Shown one piece after another: positions 62,584 through 64,000 of a stretch of 64,000 nucleotides of DNA. Each line of letters opens with the position of its first letter. Positions within the stretch are counted from its first letter, which is position 1. The position numbers and the translations under genes are program-made. Source of the DNA: an uncultured Roseovarius sp. (lineage in GTDB: Bacteria; Pseudomonadota; Alphaproteobacteria; Rhodobacterales; Rhodobacteraceae); assembly GCA_947499555.1 (NCBI GenBank), contig CANMOU010000001.1:310001-374000 (forward strand). Direction: 5' to 3'. The notes below the pieces were generated by a model. The model was not told where the DNA came from. It searched no databases and worked only from the letters and a program-made list of their open reading frames with translations.

Positions 62584-63081
62584 ATGCACATCATAACCTC
62601 GATATCCCGTGCGGCGGGCCTCTTGGGGGCATGCCTGATGGCGGCCACAGGCGCAATGCTGACCTACGAGGTCATCGCGCGCTATTTCTTCATCAAGCCG
62701 ACAATCTGGGCGGCTGAGCTCAGCCAACTTTGCCTGATCTGGGGGTGTCTTCTGGCCATGGGCTGGGTGCTTAGCCTGAAGCGGCACATCACGGTCAACG
62801 CCGTCACTGCGCTCTTGCCTCGACCGGTGCAGAAAATCTGCGTGGCGGTGTCATTGCTGATCCTGATCGCGTTTTCGGTCATCGTCATGATCTGGGGCTG
62901 GGAGATCTTTCACGACAGCTGGGTTCGCGAGCGAACGACTGGATCCCTGCTCAACCTGCCGATCTGGGTGGCGGAGCTATCGGTGCCGGTTGGCTTTGCT
63001 TTGCTGACCGCTCAGGCGATTGTCGAGCTGCTTTCATTGCGAACGGGCCACACGGCCTCGCTCGGGAGCAGTCACGAGTGA
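62584..63081 (+). CDS. dctQ: TRAP transporter small permease, DctQ family
   Basis: A 165-residue inner-membrane protein with four helices (AAGLLGACLMAATGAMLTYEVIAR; LCLIWGCLLAMGWVLS; VSLLILIAFSVIVMIWGW; VPVGFALLTAQAIVELL) and the DctQ-typical WAAELSQLCLIW. It partners the large permease encoded next. The stop overlaps the dctM start (GTGA). An upstream ribosome binding site (GGCGGAAA) is modest. Confidence 0.9.
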   Translation: MHIITSISRAAGLLGACLMAATGAMLTYEVIARYFFIKPTIWAAELSQLCLIWGCLLAMGWVLSLKRHITVNAVTALLPRPVQKICVAVSLLILIAFSVIVMIWGWEIFHDSWVRERTTGSLLNLPIWVAELSVPVGFALLTAQAIVELLSLRTGHTASLGSSHE

Positions 63082-64000
63082 GCATTTTACTGATCCTGTT
63101 CTGTCTTTTTGCGCTGCTTCTTGTCGGCGTGCCGGTGGCCTTTGCGCTTGGCGGGCTGGGTCTTGCGATGCTGATCCTTGGAGGCTTCTCGCCGCTCATG
63201 GCCCCGCAGGCCATCCTGTCAACGCTTGATGGTTTCATCCTTCTGGCGGTGCCGCTTTTCCTGCTGATGTCCAATGTCCTGCTCAAAGGCGGCGTCGGGC
63301 GCGATCTTTTCGCGGCGGTGCAGGCCTGGGTGGGGCACTGGCCTGGAGGGCTGGCCGTCGCCACGATCCTCAGCTGCGGCTTGTTCGCCGCGATCTCGGG
63401 CTCTTCCGTGGCAACGGCGGCGACGATTGGCACCGTGGCGATCCCGGAAATGGTCAACCGGGGTTATGACAAGAGGTTCGTCTACGGGCTTTTGGCCGCA
63501 GGCGGCACATTGGGCATTCTGATCCCACCTTCGATTCCAATGATCGTCTTCGGCTTCGTGGCCGAGGAATCGGTGATAGCGCTTTTCCTCGCCGGGATCG
63601 GACCGGGGCTGCTGCTGGTGGGTCTCTTCGTGATCTTTGCCATGCTTTATGCGCGCCTGTCGGATGGCTACACGCCTGTGCCGAAAGCCGACCGGGCACA
63701 AAGGATTAGCTCGTCATTCCGCGCCTTGCCCTCTTTCGCTTTGGCACTTCTGATCGTGCTTGGGCTTTACTCCGGTGCGTTCACGCCGACAGAGGCCGCA
63801 GCTGTCGGGTTTGCCGCAGCCATCCTGATCACGGTGTTCTGGTTGCGCACCCTGACATGGGCCGCGTTCTGGGAGGCGGTGCGCGAAAGCGCGATCACGA
63901 CAGCCGCCATTCTGCTGATCGTTGCCGGGGCCAAGGTCTTTGGTAAGGCCATTGCGCTTTATCGCATTCCGCAGGATATCTCGGCCTTCATCGCGGCCAA
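63078..64000 (+). CDS. dctM: TRAP transporter large permease, DctM family (3' end beyond window)
   Basis: About 307 residues are visible of a family usually near 425 residues; the frame stays open to the edge. It starts at GTG 63078 inside the dctQ stop. Conserved DctM features are GVPVAFALGGLGLAMLILGG, ISGSSVATAATIGTVAIPEM, GTLGILIPPSIPMIVFG and SGAFTPTEAAAVG. It forms the sodium-driven transport channel with DctQ and DctP. Confidence 0.9.
   Translation, partial: MSILLILFCLFALLLVGVPVAFALGGLGLAMLILGGFSPLMAPQAILSTLDGFILLAVPLFLLMSNVLLKGGVGRDLFAAVQAWVGHWPGGLAVATILSCGLFAAISGSSVATAATIGTVAIPEMVNRGYDKRFVYGLLAAGGTLGILIPPSIPMIVFGFVAEESVIALFLAGIGPGLLLVGLFVIFAMLYARLSDGYTPVPKADRAQRISSSFRALPSFALALLIVLGLYSGAFTPTEAAAVGFAAAILITVFWLRTLTWAAFWEAVRESAITTAAILLIVAGAKVFGKAIALYRIPQDISAFIAA

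Noticed and set aside
1-64000. CRISPR arrays, tRNA or rRNA genes, insertion sequences, prophage structural genes
   Set aside because: No spaced direct repeats, cloverleaf-like intergenic sequences, transposase or capsid/tail motifs were seen; gaps between genes are mostly below 230 bp.

Overview
The window looks like ordinary chromosome from an alphaproteobacterium of the order Rhodobacterales (Roseobacter/Rhodobacter type). Pointers to this are moderately high G+C, tightly overlapping genes (many ATGA, GTGA and TGATG junctions), and conserved neighbourhoods known from that group: lptF-lptG-lptD-surA-pdxA-rsmA; trpG-trpD-trpC-moaC-moeA-lexA next to comEC, gltX and gltA; argC-ccmE-ccmF-ccmH; and purL followed by bolA and grxD. 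A GTTC-N7-GTTC SOS box of the alphaproteobacterial kind lies in front of lexA. I saw no rRNA, tRNA, CRISPR array, insertion sequence or transposase. The genus cannot be fixed from the sequence alone.

Layout. 1-7335: an edge-truncated L-threonate/3-hydroxyisobutyrate-type dehydrogenase, mazG, an M20 amidohydrolase, an agmatinase-like ureohydrolase, small membrane/exported proteins, prfA-prmC and a DUF4167 protein. 7344-14868 (minus): the LPS-export and outer-membrane-biogenesis operon ending in pdxA and rsmA. 15042-20091: pepA-holC, a membrane-anchored retropepsin-like protease, an ABC-F ATPase and ndk. 20518-25752: an XRE-cupin regulator and a split glutamate-synthase operon (glxBCD / mgsABC type) with a type III glutamine synthetase or gamma-glutamylmethylamide synthetase. 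26368-29108: a TAXI-type TRAP transporter. 29105-33457 (minus): purL, bolA, a CGFS glutaredoxin and three uncharacterised small proteins. 33588-41840: a PLP lyase/M24 peptidase pair, a GNAT, a candidate small RNA or leader, and a LysR regulator divergent from a fused indolepyruvate:ferredoxin oxidoreductase. 41865-48850: murI, argC and cytochrome c maturation genes, with an endolysin-holin pair of the gene-transfer-agent release type inserted between ccmE and ccmF. 48996-61383: a charged exported protein, gltA, gltX, comEC, lexA, moeA, moaC, trpCDG and a divergent polysaccharide deacetylase. 61549-64000: a DctP-type TRAP transporter whose large permease runs off the window.

Most genes are housekeeping. 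The parts most worth a second look are: (1) a candidate ~83-nt RNA with a CCUCCC anti-Shine-Dalgarno stretch and a strong terminator at 36217-36299; (2) the lysis cassette inside the ccm locus; (3) the glx/gmaS module with a perfect palindrome between its regulator and first enzyme gene; (4) a LysR-type dyad inside the promoter spacer of the indolepyruvate oxidoreductase gene; and (5) uncharacterised proteins of odd composition. All functional calls come from reading the sequence; no database search was run.
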